Positions 35,881 to 44,235 of a DNA stretch of 64,000 nucleotides are shown piece after piece. The notes beneath the pieces were generated by a model. The model saw only the letters and a program-made list of their open reading frames with translations, was not told where the DNA came from and made no database searches. Position numbers and translations under genes: made by a program. Every line of letters begins with the position of its first letter. Position 1 is the stretch's first letter. The stretch comes from Shimia aestuarii (GTDB taxonomy: Bacteria; Pseudomonadota; Alphaproteobacteria; Rhodobacterales; Rhodobacteraceae): positions 32,112 to 96,111 of the forward strand of contig NZ_FOTQ01000011.1 in assembly GCF_900114635.1 (NCBI RefSeq). The letters are read 5' to 3'.

Positions 35881-36267
35881 ATGACGGTCACTCGTATCGG
35901 AAAACCACCCGTTTTGCCCAATGGGGCCAAGGTTCCGCTGATTCCCGCCACCCGCGTTGGAGATCTGATTTTCTGCTCTGGGGCCCTTGGGGTAGATGCA
36001 ACCTTCAAGGTGGTTGATGGTGGCGTTGGCCCCCAAACGCGCCAAGCGATTGCCAATCTTGAAGCGGCACTTGCAGAGGCGGGGGCTACCCTGGCAGATG
36101 TGGCTAAAACCACTGTCTGGTTGACCGATCTGGCCAATTTTGCAGAGTTCAATATAGCCTATGCGGAAGCGTTCGGAGCTGACCTTCCGGCCCGATCCAC
36201 CGTGACCTCAGCACTCGCAATCCCGGGCGCATTGGTGGAGATCGAAGCCATCGCAGCAGCGAAATAA
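35881..36267 (+). CDS. RidA-family enamine/imine deaminase, second copy
   Basis: A 128-residue RidA-family protein with GDLIFCSGALGVDATFKVV, VAKTTVWLTDLANFAEFNIA and PARSTVTSALAIPGALVEIE. The ATG at 35881 follows AAAGGAAAG. It lies between the M81 pair and the aminoacylase and parallels the RidA of the first operon, consistent with clearing imines formed by the FAD oxidase. Confidence 0.88.
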   Translation: MTVTRIGKPPVLPNGAKVPLIPATRVGDLIFCSGALGVDATFKVVDGGVGPQTRQAIANLEAALAEAGATLADVAKTTVWLTDLANFAEFNIAYAEAFGADLPARSTVTSALAIPGALVEIEAIAAAK

Positions 36268-36284
36268 CCTCCAAAGGAAAGCCG

Positions 36285-37781
36285 ATGCAGCATGATCTGT
36301 TGATCCGCAACGGTCGCGTCATTGATCCCGAGACCGGTTTCGATGACATCTGCGATATCGCCGTTCGGCGCGACAAGATCGTGGCCGTCGGGCGGGATCT
36401 TGGCGAATCGGCCCGCGAGATTGATGCAACAGGGCTGATCGTGGCGCCGGGATTTATCGACATTCACGCCCACGGCCAATCGGTTGCCGCAGACCGGATG
36501 CAGGCTTTTGATGGAGTGACCACATCGCTGGAACTGGAGGTCGGCGCGCTGCCTGTGGCCGCGTGGTATGCGGCGCACGCGGATGTGCCGCGTGTTCTGA
36601 ACTACGGCACCTCGGCGGCATGGATATTTGCCCGCAGGGCTGCCTTTGGGGGGTTCCTGCTAGACGGCGCGGCACATCCGATTGACCAGTTGGGCAAGGC
36701 AGCGGATGACAACAGTTGGTCGGTCGCGGCTGCGGGGGATGCGCAAACCAATGCCTTGGTTGGCCTGACCCGACAGGGACTTGAGGAGGGTGGCATCGGC
36801 ATCGGTATTCCCAACGGATACGCTCCTGGCGCGGGCATTAAAGAGCTTACGCGCATCTGCGATCTGGCGGCCGAATTCAACTGCCCAACCTTCACCCACA
36901 TCGCCTTTGCCAGCAATATCGATCCGCAAAGCTCGATCGAAAGCTACGTCCGGCTGATCGGTCTGGCTGGGGCCACGGGCGCGCACATGCATATCTGCCA
37001 CATGAATTCGACCAGCTTGATGGATATTGAGCGGGTGGTCGAGCTGATCGTAAAAGCCCAACAGATGGGCCTGCCGGTGACCACCGAGGCCTATCCCTAC
37101 GGCGCGGGGTCTACGGTTGTGGGGGCGGGTTTTTTTGCCGATCCAGAGTTCACCAGAAAGTCTGGCACCGATTATTCCACTATTGAACTGGTAAAGAACC
37201 ACCACCGCTTTACGGGACGCGACGACCTTCTCAAAGCAAGCGAGGACAACCCCTCCGACCTTGTTGTCTGGCATTTTCTGGATGTTGAGGCGAACGATCA
37301 CCACCGCAGGCTGCTGGATGCTTCGGTAACTTATCCCGGTGGGTCCATCGCATCGGACGCAATGCCTTGGATTGAGCCGGATGGAAGCATCTACGCGGGG
37401 ATGGAATGGCCCTTGCCCGATCAGGCTCTGTCGCATCCGCGTTCCTCCGGCACTTTTACCCGCTTCTTGCGTGAATATGTGCGCGAGCGCGAAACCATGC
37501 CTCTGATCGAAGCCATTGCGAAATGCACGCTATACCCCGCGCGGGTCATTGAGGGGCGGGCACCGCAAATCGCACAAAAGGCGCGGCTCAGGGCAGGGTT
37601 TGACGCGGATATCGTCATTTTTGACCTCGAGCGCGTGACCGATCGCGCCACTTTCAAGAATATGAACCAGCCGTCAGAAGGGGTGGTTCATTTGTTGATC
37701 GCGGGGCAACCAGTGATCACGGATGGGGTGCTGGATACCTCTGCCAACCCGGGCCGTCCGATACGGGCCGCCATCACATGA
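36285..37781 (+). CDS. D-aminoacylase-like amidohydrolase
   Basis: A 498-residue amidohydrolase-superfamily enzyme resembling N-acyl-D-amino-acid deacylase. The metal-binding HxH is in APGFIDIHAHGQS. Further features are GVTTSLELEVGALPVAAWYA, HICHMNSTSLMD and TTEAYPYGAGSTVVGAG, and IASDAMPWIEPDG near the catalytic aspartate, with the beta-sandwich DADIVIFDLERV at the end. The family removes acyl groups from D-amino acids. A D-glutamate-type or other N-acyl specificity cannot be told apart. Its stop overlaps the CobW start (ATGA). Confidence 0.82.
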   Translation: MQHDLLIRNGRVIDPETGFDDICDIAVRRDKIVAVGRDLGESAREIDATGLIVAPGFIDIHAHGQSVAADRMQAFDGVTTSLELEVGALPVAAWYAAHADVPRVLNYGTSAAWIFARRAAFGGFLLDGAAHPIDQLGKAADDNSWSVAAAGDAQTNALVGLTRQGLEEGGIGIGIPNGYAPGAGIKELTRICDLAAEFNCPTFTHIAFASNIDPQSSIESYVRLIGLAGATGAHMHICHMNSTSLMDIERVVELIVKAQQMGLPVTTEAYPYGAGSTVVGAGFFADPEFTRKSGTDYSTIELVKNHHRFTGRDDLLKASEDNPSDLVVWHFLDVEANDHHRRLLDASVTYPGGSIASDAMPWIEPDGSIYAGMEWPLPDQALSHPRSSGTFTRFLREYVRERETMPLIEAIAKCTLYPARVIEGRAPQIAQKARLRAGFDADIVIFDLERVTDRATFKNMNQPSEGVVHLLIAGQPVITDGVLDTSANPGRPIRAAIT

Positions 37782-38689
37782 GCGTTCCTATTCTGCTTGT
37801 GACCGGCTTTTTGGGTAGCGGAAAGACAACTTTTATCAATGGCTTACTGCACATAGAACACGGCAAACGCATTGCGGCGATCGTGAATGATTTCGGCGCA
37901 ATCAACATTGACGAGGCCTTGCTGGAAAGTGCCACGGATGAGGTGATCGGGCTAAAGAACGGCTGCATCTGCTGTTCGCTTCAGGGCGATCTGTTGCGCA
38001 CGCTGAAACAGGTTCTTGTTGGTGCTGCACCTGATTTGATTGTGATCGAAGCCAGCGGTGTCTCGGACCCGCAGGGCATCATCGACGCGGTGATGGATCC
38101 TGTTTTGTGGCCCGCCTTGCTGCTTGACAGCGTCATTTGCGTTGTGGATGTCCCCGACATGATCCTGACCGCTGAACGTGCTGCTGATCCGCTTTGGCTG
38201 GCGCAGGTAATGGCGGCGGATATCATTCAATTCAGCAAGGTTGATGGCCTTGCATCCAGTGACCTGTCCAAGGTGACCATGAGATTACGCGCCATGGGGA
38301 AATCTGGGTTTGTCGGTCTTGATGCTGACAACGGGTCACTCAGCGCGCTCTTGGGGTTCGGCCGCGCAGAGCCGCGCGGCGCCGGCAGGGCAACAGTTCA
38401 GAGCGCTGAGCGATTTGCCACGCTAGAGTGGCGTAGTGATGCGCCTATTCCGATGGCGGCCTTTCAAAATGCAATAGCATCGATTTCCCCAAAGGTGTTG
38501 CGGGCCAAAGGATTGGTTTCCTTCGTCGAAAAACCTTCAACGCAGCTTGTCTTTCAGCTTGTCGGCCAACGCGCAACTCTGGCCCCACACACCGAGGACG
38601 GCGTTGGCTGCGCATTGGTGTTCATCGGTGAGAAAAACCAGTTCGACCCCGAGACCACGCGCGCGGTTTTGGACGCGATGGTGCTGTAG
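37778..38689 (+). CDS. CobW/COG0523-family metal-chaperone GTPase
   Basis: A 303-residue G3E GTPase: Walker A LVTGFLGSGKTTFING, metal-binding CxCC in LKNGCICCSLQGD, VIEASGVSDPQG (Walker B region) and a C-terminal CobW_C domain. COG0523 proteins deliver zinc or other metals to specific enzymes. It is translationally coupled to the amidohydrolase and belongs to an operon with two zinc-type M81 enzymes, so it may metallate one or more of these. That is inference from location. Last gene of the operon. Confidence 0.85.
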   Translation: MSVPILLVTGFLGSGKTTFINGLLHIEHGKRIAAIVNDFGAINIDEALLESATDEVIGLKNGCICCSLQGDLLRTLKQVLVGAAPDLIVIEASGVSDPQGIIDAVMDPVLWPALLLDSVICVVDVPDMILTAERAADPLWLAQVMAADIIQFSKVDGLASSDLSKVTMRLRAMGKSGFVGLDADNGSLSALLGFGRAEPRGAGRATVQSAERFATLEWRSDAPIPMAAFQNAIASISPKVLRAKGLVSFVEKPSTQLVFQLVGQRATLAPHTEDGVGCALVFIGEKNQFDPETTRAVLDAMVL

Positions 38690-38788
38690 GGTTCCCCGGC
38701 ACGTGAAATAGCCAAACGCCCCACCTCGTGCAGCACATGGCCTCTCACAGTAACGTCGCAACCCCTTTGTTGCAGACCTCCGATGTCG

Positions 38789-39112
38789 TCAACTTAGTGT
38801 TGTAATCTTTTGCCGTTCGACCAGCTCGAGATCGATTTCATAGCCGAGCCCGGGTTTGGTGGGGGCGTGGACATATCCATCCGCGTCAATCTGAATTTCT
38901 TCGACCAACCCATGCCACCAGGCCTCATGCGGCAGCAGAACTTCCATGAAACTGGTGTTCGCAATTGCCATCTGGACATGCAGGTTGGCCACGTCATTAA
39001 TCGAATTGCCGCCATGGTGAATTTCGAGCTTCATCGCAAAGGCTTCGGCAAGATGCGCAATCTTGAGCAGCGATGTAATGCCGCCTTTGAGCAAGACGTC
39101 ACCGCGCAACAT
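38789..39112 (-). pseudogene. Enolase-superfamily (mandelate racemase/MLE-like) C-terminal fragment
   Basis: The fragment reads DVLLKGGITSLLKIAHLAEA, then MKLEIHHGGNSINDVANLHV and TSFMEVLLPHEAWWHG, matching the C-terminal end of a mandelate racemase/galactonate dehydratase-like barrel. The GGNSINDVAN segment includes the end-of-barrel active-site region. The gene is cut at 39113, where a 38-bp Tn3-type inverted repeat begins; its N-terminal part is not in the window. Confidence 0.8.
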
Positions 39113-39150
39113 GGGGTCTGCTCCGGCTGAGTGCAAAATGACACCTTAAG
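39113..39150. repeat. 38-bp Tn3-family terminal inverted repeat
   Basis: The sequence starts GGGGTCTG and ends CACCTTAAG, exactly 38 bp long. It matches the layout of the classical Tn3 end (GGGGTCTG...GTTAAG) with several internal identities. The GGGG outer end abuts the enolase fragment, and the transposase tail lies just inside. Only this end of the transposon survives. Confidence 0.8.
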
Positions 39151-39158
39151 GCTGGGTG

Positions 39159-39333
39159 CTATCGTTTTCTCCACCTGTATTCGCCTGTGAGCAGGATGTG
39201 CGCCCACCCGAGCGGCGAGATGTGCGCCAGAAGTTCTGGCGAACAGTCGAGGCCGGTGCCCTTTCGGGCTGCAACTGCGTGGCCAAGATGTTTGGTGTTC
39301 CAATAAATGATGACCGCGGCCAGCGGGTTCAGC
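39159..39333 (-). pseudogene. Tn3-family transposase C-terminal fragment
   Basis: Reading the minus strand gives NPLAAVIIYWNTKHLGHAVA, then SPELLAHISPLGWAHILLTG and EYRWRKR plus stop. This is the end of a Tn3 TnpA (the family ends with a WNT...YL, LSPLGWEHINLTG, Y-W pattern). The upstream part is cut at 39334 by the left end of the IS6 element. Together with the 38-bp repeat it shows that a Tn3-type transposon once stood here. Confidence 0.85.
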
Positions 39334-40142
39334 GGCATTGCCAAGTTGTCTGATACTGGACACGATTAGCCTTAGGCAGTGTCGTCAGGCGTTCATTTCG
39401 CTTGCATATCCGTGCCACAGACTGAAAGCGTCGGATCTAGTCTGGCGGTAGGCGTTGGCTGACATTCGGTAGCGGCGGGGGCGGAAAACGACATTGATCT
39501 GGTCGTGGGCGACGAGGAACCTTTGCGCCTGGCGCGGGGATTTGAAACGCCCCATCAGCTTCTCGCGTTTCCGGGTCGGCCGATGTGAGCCTTCAATGAG
39601 GTTGTTTAATCCCTTGTGCGCCCGGTGGTCCGCATTTGGGGCGAGATCACGGATTGGCTTGATATAGCTGCGCAATTTGTCCGTAATCACAACGCGTGGA
39701 TCACCGAAACGCGCCATCAGTCGCTTCACAAAACGCTTTGCCGCTTTGGCGTTTCGCTGCGGTTGGACGAGAATATCCAGAACGTCGCCGTTCGAGTCTA
39801 CTGCCCGCCAGAGCCAGTATTTCAGGCCTCCGATCGGCACGACAACTTCGTCCAGGTGCCATTTGTCCGCCGCTGCCGGGCGGTCACGTCTGACACAATC
39901 TGCAAAGTGGGCGCCAAACCGGTTCACCCATTGCCTGACAGTTTCCCGACTGACGATCACTCCGCGTTCGGCCAGCAGGTCTTCAACATCCGCCGTGCTC
40001 AGGGCGAAGCGATGGTAGGCCCAAACCGCGTATGCGATGATCTCGCGCGGAAAACGGAAGCCTTTAAGACGCGGCATATCGGATGGTATTTTCATCCCTG
40101 TCACCTAGGCGAAAAAGAGAACGCGAACAACTTGGCAATGCC
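39334..40142 (-). mobile_element. IS6-family insertion sequence (complete)
   Basis: An 809-bp element with perfect 16-bp terminal inverted repeats GGCATTGCCAAGTTGT (39334-39349, and 40127-40142 on the other strand) around one transposase. The 8-bp flanks differ (GGTTCAGC on the left, AGTCGGCA on the right), so there is no target duplication. In IS6 elements this usually marks a deletion or cointegrate event. Both flanks are truncated genes (Tn3 transposase and arginine deiminase), in line with an IS6-driven deletion. Confidence 0.93.
39385..40104 (-). CDS. IS6-family transposase
   Basis: A 239-residue, apparently intact DDE transposase. The N-terminal zinc-finger/helix-turn-helix part has LKGFRFPREIIAYAVWAYHR and DVEDLLAERGVIVSRETVRQ. 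The catalytic core has DKWHLDEVVVPIGG, LRSYIKPIRDL and LNNLIEGSHRPTRKREK. It probably moves this element and may have caused the local deletion. Confidence 0.93.
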   Translation of the reverse strand: MTGMKIPSDMPRLKGFRFPREIIAYAVWAYHRFALSTADVEDLLAERGVIVSRETVRQWVNRFGAHFADCVRRDRPAAADKWHLDEVVVPIGGLKYWLWRAVDSNGDVLDILVQPQRNAKAAKRFVKRLMARFGDPRVVITDKLRSYIKPIRDLAPNADHRAHKGLNNLIEGSHRPTRKREKLMGRFKSPRQAQRFLVAHDQINVVFRPRRYRMSANAYRQTRSDAFSLWHGYASEMNA

Positions 40143-40578
40143 AGTCGGCAGGCTCCAGCATGGGGGCCAGCACACCCTTGTCCGGGATCGGAAGTTCGGC
40201 CCTGCTCATCCCGCCGATCAGGATGGTCGACAGCAGATCGGCGTCGACTTCCATCAGGTGGGCCATGAGGTCATCGGCCAGACCCACGCCCACGGTATTG
40301 TCACTGATCCGCGCCTCCAGCAGCCAGCGGCGGGCCTCCATGTCTCTGAGCGTTTCCATCAGCAACTGGCGCAGGAACACCACCTCGACCCCGCGATTGC
40401 GCATGGCATCGGTAAACGTCATGTGGTCAATCCGCGCCTGTTTGACCCACATCACGTCATCGAACAGCAGCTCGGCGCAGTTGGCGGGCGTCAGTCGCGC
40501 CATGGCGGCCCCTGGCTTGTGAACGAGGACGCGGCGCAGCTTGCCCGCTTCGGAATGGACGCCGTAGGAAATGGTCAT
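40143..40578 (-). pseudogene. arcA: Arginine deiminase, N-terminal fragment
   Basis: From the ATG at 40578 the frame reads YGVHSEAGKLRRVLVHKPGA, then LTPANCAELLFDDVMWVKQA and later LIGGMSRAELP, the first third of an arginine deiminase (arginine to citrulline plus ammonia). It is cut after about 145 residues by the IS6 end at 40142. The catalytic histidine and cysteine would lie in the missing part, so the fragment is non-functional. It overlaps the upstream transporter gene by 4 bp, showing the two formed an operon. Confidence 0.85.
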
Positions 40579-42026
40579 GTGGGGGATCCTTGCAAAAGTA
40601 CGCCAAGGCTGAGGGCGGCCATGACAATGATCGTGAGGCCCAAGAGCACCGGCCAGACGAAGCGTAGCCAGCGTTCATAGGGCACCCGCCCGATGGCGAG
40701 GCCACCCATGACAACCGCAGAGGTGGGTGTGACCAGATTGACCACGCCTTCTGCCGACTGGAACGCGGTCACCACGAGGCTGCGAGATACTCCGGCGAAA
40801 TCGCCCACGGGGGCAAGGATCGGCATCGACAGGACGGCAAGGCCCGAGGTCGAGGGCACGAAGAAGGACAGGACGACCTGAATCCAGTACATCACGTTGA
40901 TGAAGACGACCTCATTGAGGCCCGCGACGGTGCCTTCGGCCCTGTGCAGGATCGTGTCGGTGATGTGGCCCGCGTCCATGATCACGACGATGCCACGCGC
41001 CAGCCCGATGATCAGCGCCACGCCCAAAAGGTCGCGTGCGCCGCCGACGAAGGCGTCGACCAATCCCTTTTCGCCCAACCGTCCAATGATCCCTATGGCG
41101 ATACCGGCGAAGAGGAACAGCCCGCTCATTTCGGCCATCCACCAGCCGCCCAAGGACACGCCCCAGATCATCACTGCAAAGGTCGCGCCGAAGAGAAGCA
41201 GGACGATCTTGTGCAAACCCGTAAAGTCGCTCGCCGCGGCCTCGGTCGCGCTCAGGAAATGCGTTTCGTTCTCGGCCTTTCTGTCAAAGACCAGCGACCG
41301 CGACGGATCGGCCTTGACCCGGGCGGCGTAGCGCATGACGTAAGCGACGGCTGCGGCGAAGGTGAGCGCCAACAGAACCAGCCGCAGCATTAGCCCCTCC
41401 GTGAACGGTACGCCGGCGGCGTCCGACGCGATCACGGTCGAAAAGGCGTTCACGGTCGAGCCGAGCACGCCCACCCCGGCGCCCAGCAGGATCACCGCCA
41501 CGGCGGTCAGCGCGTCATAGCCAGCCGCGATCATCACCGGCGTCAGGATGACGTAAAAGGCCAGCGTTTCCTCGGCCATGCCATAGGTCGAGCCGCCCGC
41601 CGCAAAGAGTGCCATGAGGATCGGGATCATCCACTTTTCCCGCCCTTCGAGCCGTGCCATCGCCCGCTTGATGCCCGCATCAATGGCTCCAGTGGCCGTC
41701 ACCACACCGATGAAACCGCCGATCATCAGGACGAACAACGCAACGTCGATGGCATTGGCAGAGTAGCTTCCCGGATCGTAGAAGCCTGCGATGGGAGCGA
41801 GGATGACGTCGAAGAAGCCTTGCGGATTGGCGTCGGTGGACGCGTAGGTTCCCGCCACCGGAACTTCCTTGCCAAGCGCCTCGGACGTCACGCGCTCGTA
41901 CTGACCGGCCGGGATCACCCATGTCAGTCCTGCAATGATGACGATCAGCGTGAAAAGAATGGTATAGGCAGACGGGAAGTGGAAACGGGTGGCGGTTTCG
42001 GGTTTGGGCGCTGTGGGGGTTGCCAT
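40575..42026 (-). CDS. YfcC/ArcD-type transporter (probable arginine-ornithine exchange)
   Basis: A 483-residue inner-membrane protein with about 12 hydrophobic segments, of the YfcC family (COG1288). Features are an N-terminal AYTILFTLIVIIAGLTWVIP and AGQYERV, and internal FVLMIGGFIGVVTATGAIDA and FVPSTSGLAVLSMPILAPVG followed by NLVTPTSAVVMGG. The family includes transporters associated with arginine deiminase operons. The adjacent truncated arginine deiminase supports an arginine-ornithine role, which has presumably lost its purpose here. Confidence 0.8.
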   Translation of the reverse strand: MATPTAPKPETATRFHFPSAYTILFTLIVIIAGLTWVIPAGQYERVTSEALGKEVPVAGTYASTDANPQGFFDVILAPIAGFYDPGSYSANAIDVALFVLMIGGFIGVVTATGAIDAGIKRAMARLEGREKWMIPILMALFAAGGSTYGMAEETLAFYVILTPVMIAAGYDALTAVAVILLGAGVGVLGSTVNAFSTVIASDAAGVPFTEGLMLRLVLLALTFAAAVAYVMRYAARVKADPSRSLVFDRKAENETHFLSATEAAASDFTGLHKIVLLLFGATFAVMIWGVSLGGWWMAEMSGLFLFAGIAIGIIGRLGEKGLVDAFVGGARDLLGVALIIGLARGIVVIMDAGHITDTILHRAEGTVAGLNEVVFINVMYWIQVVLSFFVPSTSGLAVLSMPILAPVGDFAGVSRSLVVTAFQSAEGVVNLVTPTSAVVMGGLAIGRVPYERWLRFVWPVLLGLTIIVMAALSLGVLLQGSPT

Positions 42027-42484
42027 TGGGTGTCCTTTGCCAGCAAGGGCCGCGATTTGGTGCGCGACTGTTGCAGCAAGGCTAGACGAGGATGGCAGAT
42101 GGCGGACTGACGGAGGTTAGTGGGGATGTTTAAGGCTGAGGAGTCCGCAGTGCGGGACAAAGCCGACCTTAGGATTTCGATCTTCGCTTGCGCAGCATCC
42201 GTTTGCAGTTGCGGCACGATTACATTCGCGATGCAGCATGTGTCGCCGAACCAGTCATTCGTTGGCGTCACTATGACCTGAAACGGGACCGTACTGTCGC
42301 TGCATTCATATCCAACAGTTGAGACGCGGACAAAACCGCTGGTCGCGTCAATCCCGCTCAGGCTGAAGCCTTTCCACATTCTTGCGCTCGCCCTCTGCTC
42401 CATCGGTGACAGCGGCGCGGGCTCGTTGAAAGACACTCCCATTGGGCAACGTCATATCTGCAAGACCTCTAAGACAAATACACG
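42027..42484. other. Gap between the transporter and PepD
   Basis: No gene is supported. A minus-strand open frame crossing 41945-42442 has no recognisable motif, unnatural composition in its second half and overlaps the transporter start. The right part includes the 3' flank of pepD. The left part should hold the transporter promoter, which I could not pin down. Confidence 0.4.
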
Positions 42485-43942
42485 CTATCGAGATAGGATC
42501 TCAACAAGCAAGTCCCAGAACCGCTGGATCGACGCACATTCGGCGCGCTCTCGTGTTGTGTGCGCGTTTTCAATTCGCGGGCCAATCGAAATCGCGTCTA
42601 GATCCGGGTATTGCGCAAGGATCGTGGCGCATTCAAGCCCCGCGTGGATCGTCGCAACTTCTGGCGACCGGCCGAATAGGGCCTCATAGGCATCCTTGGT
42701 GTGATCCAGCAGTGGGGAAGTCTGGCGTGGAGACCAGGCTGGGTGAGGTGGGGAAAGCTCGGCCGAAGCGCCGAGCCCTTGCCACGCACGCTGAATTACA
42801 TCACGTAAGACAGCAACGCCTTCAGGCAGTACCATGCGCCCGAGGATTTCAGCACTCAATTGCCCGTTGTCAAAACCGATCCGGCCAAGATTGATGGATG
42901 TATTTGGGCGTTTGTTAGGGGCAATTTCCAGCACGCCAAAAGGATGCCCGATAATCGTGTCGAGCAGTGAAATCGTAGTATCCGGATTGAGGCTCAGGAT
43001 CGGCTTGGTTCTAGCCATGGGCTGGACGGTCAACGCCGCGTCAGCCCCTAAATGGGCGACCTTGTTTGACAGGAGCACGGTATCCGCCGCCCGGCCCTCA
43101 CCGGACGGGGTTGCAATTACAGCCTTGGCGGCAACGGGGATCGCGTTGCGCCCGGTTCCACCTTCCAGGGAAACAAGGCGCGTCTTCCGGCGAGGCCAGG
43201 TATCTGCCAGGATACGCGCCAGCTCGATGATCGCATTCGGGCGTCCCTTGTCGATATCGAGCCCACTGTGGCCGCCTGCCAATCCTTCGAGCCGCACCTC
43301 GATGAGTTCGACGCCTTGATCTTCAGGCAGGGTTTGGACGGCAGCGGACAGGTCGTGACACACAATGCCGGGCAGGCCACCCGAAGAGCCGCTGATGATC
43401 TCTCGGTCATCCTCGGAATCAAGATTGATCAGGCGAGATCCGCGCAACCAATTCGGTGGCAGGGCCTTGGCCCCATGCAACCCGGTTTCTTCCTCGACAG
43501 TAAAAAGCGCCTCGATGGGCCCGTGCGAAATGTCTTGAGACGCCAAGACCGACAACATCGCGGCGACGCCCAAACCGTTATCCGCTCCAAGGCTCGTGCC
43601 GCGAGCGAGGAGCCAACCGTCTTTGATAACGGGGTGAATGGCGTCCACATCGGGGCGAAAACCCGGAGAATCGGAAACAGATACCATATCGACATGGGCT
43701 TGCAGGATTGTTGTCAGGCCTTGCGCCGAACCTGCGCTTGCGGGCTTTCTGACCAGGAGATTGCCGTAGTCGTCGGTCTCGTGGTCCAACCCCCACTTGG
43801 CCACACAATCGGAAATCGCGGCAATGATCGCGGCTTCGCTTCCCGATGGGCGTCGATAGGCCGAAACGAAACCGAACCAGTCAAAGACCGGACACTTTTC
43901 AGCGGCTTGTCGCATTTCTGCGTCTTCGGCGGAATTGGGCAT
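42485..43942 (-). CDS. pepD: Aminoacyl-histidine (Xaa-His) dipeptidase, M20C family
   Basis: A 485-residue cytosolic metallodipeptidase, the same length as E. coli PepD. Metal-site motifs are LQAHVDMV (histidine and aspartate), GTSLGADNGLG (bridging aspartate), LFTVEEETGLHGA (general-base glutamate) and INLDSEDDREI. The lid domain has LAGGHSGLDIDKGRPNAI. The enzyme hydrolyses carnosine-type and Cys-Gly dipeptides. An in-frame TTG at 43972 would add ten residues; the ATG at 43942 fits the family better. It is divergent from the peptide ABC transporter and shares its regulatory region. Confidence 0.9.
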   Translation of the reverse strand: MPNSAEDAEMRQAAEKCPVFDWFGFVSAYRRPSGSEAAIIAAISDCVAKWGLDHETDDYGNLLVRKPASAGSAQGLTTILQAHVDMVSVSDSPGFRPDVDAIHPVIKDGWLLARGTSLGADNGLGVAAMLSVLASQDISHGPIEALFTVEEETGLHGAKALPPNWLRGSRLINLDSEDDREIISGSSGGLPGIVCHDLSAAVQTLPEDQGVELIEVRLEGLAGGHSGLDIDKGRPNAIIELARILADTWPRRKTRLVSLEGGTGRNAIPVAAKAVIATPSGEGRAADTVLLSNKVAHLGADAALTVQPMARTKPILSLNPDTTISLLDTIIGHPFGVLEIAPNKRPNTSINLGRIGFDNGQLSAEILGRMVLPEGVAVLRDVIQRAWQGLGASAELSPPHPAWSPRQTSPLLDHTKDAYEALFGRSPEVATIHAGLECATILAQYPDLDAISIGPRIENAHTTRERAECASIQRFWDLLVEILSR

Positions 43943-43998
43943 GTCGGATTCCACATTGTTAGTGTTCCCCAAGCTAGTGAAAAGCCGGTCAGGGGACG

Positions 43999-44125
43999 GG
44001 ATAGTTTTTCCGGTCTGCGGGTAGGTTGGCCCAATTTTCGCCCAAAACCCCGGCTCAGTTCGGGCTAGTGGCCTGCCCGGCGCGGCGCCAATGGGTAGTA
44101 AGCTGATTGAGAGGGTAGTCTACCC
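43999..44125 (+). promoter_or_regulatory. GGGTAG direct repeats (20-bp spacing), putative LAL-regulator sites
   Basis: In the pepD-dpp intergenic region there are two pairs of hexamers, each with exactly 20 bp from start to start: GGATAG (43999) with GGGTAG (44019), and GGGTAG (44093) with GGGTAG (44113). The last one is followed by an inverted CTACCC (44120-44125), making the palindrome GGGTAGTCTACCC. The same 20-bp pair architecture is found at 54734 and 60094. MalT-type regulators bind direct repeats of a short G-rich box, so the LAL protein at 51974-54589 is the natural candidate. Confidence 0.65.
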
Positions 44126-44235
44126 GATAGAAGTCCCCCAGAATCGGTACTTCAGCGTTTTATGCTGCCATCGCCACACATCCGCGTTCCCGCTGCACGC
44201 CTTCGCGGGAAAACATGAACAACAGGGAGAAGAAA

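Noticed and set aside
39326..40150. Target-site duplication around the IS6 element
   Set aside because: The 8-bp flanks GGTTCAGC and AGTCGGCA do not match, so no duplication was called.
41945..42442. A 165-codon minus-strand frame before the YfcC-type transporter
   Set aside because: No recognisable motif, biased repetitive C-terminus and overlap with the transporter start. I could not support it as a gene.
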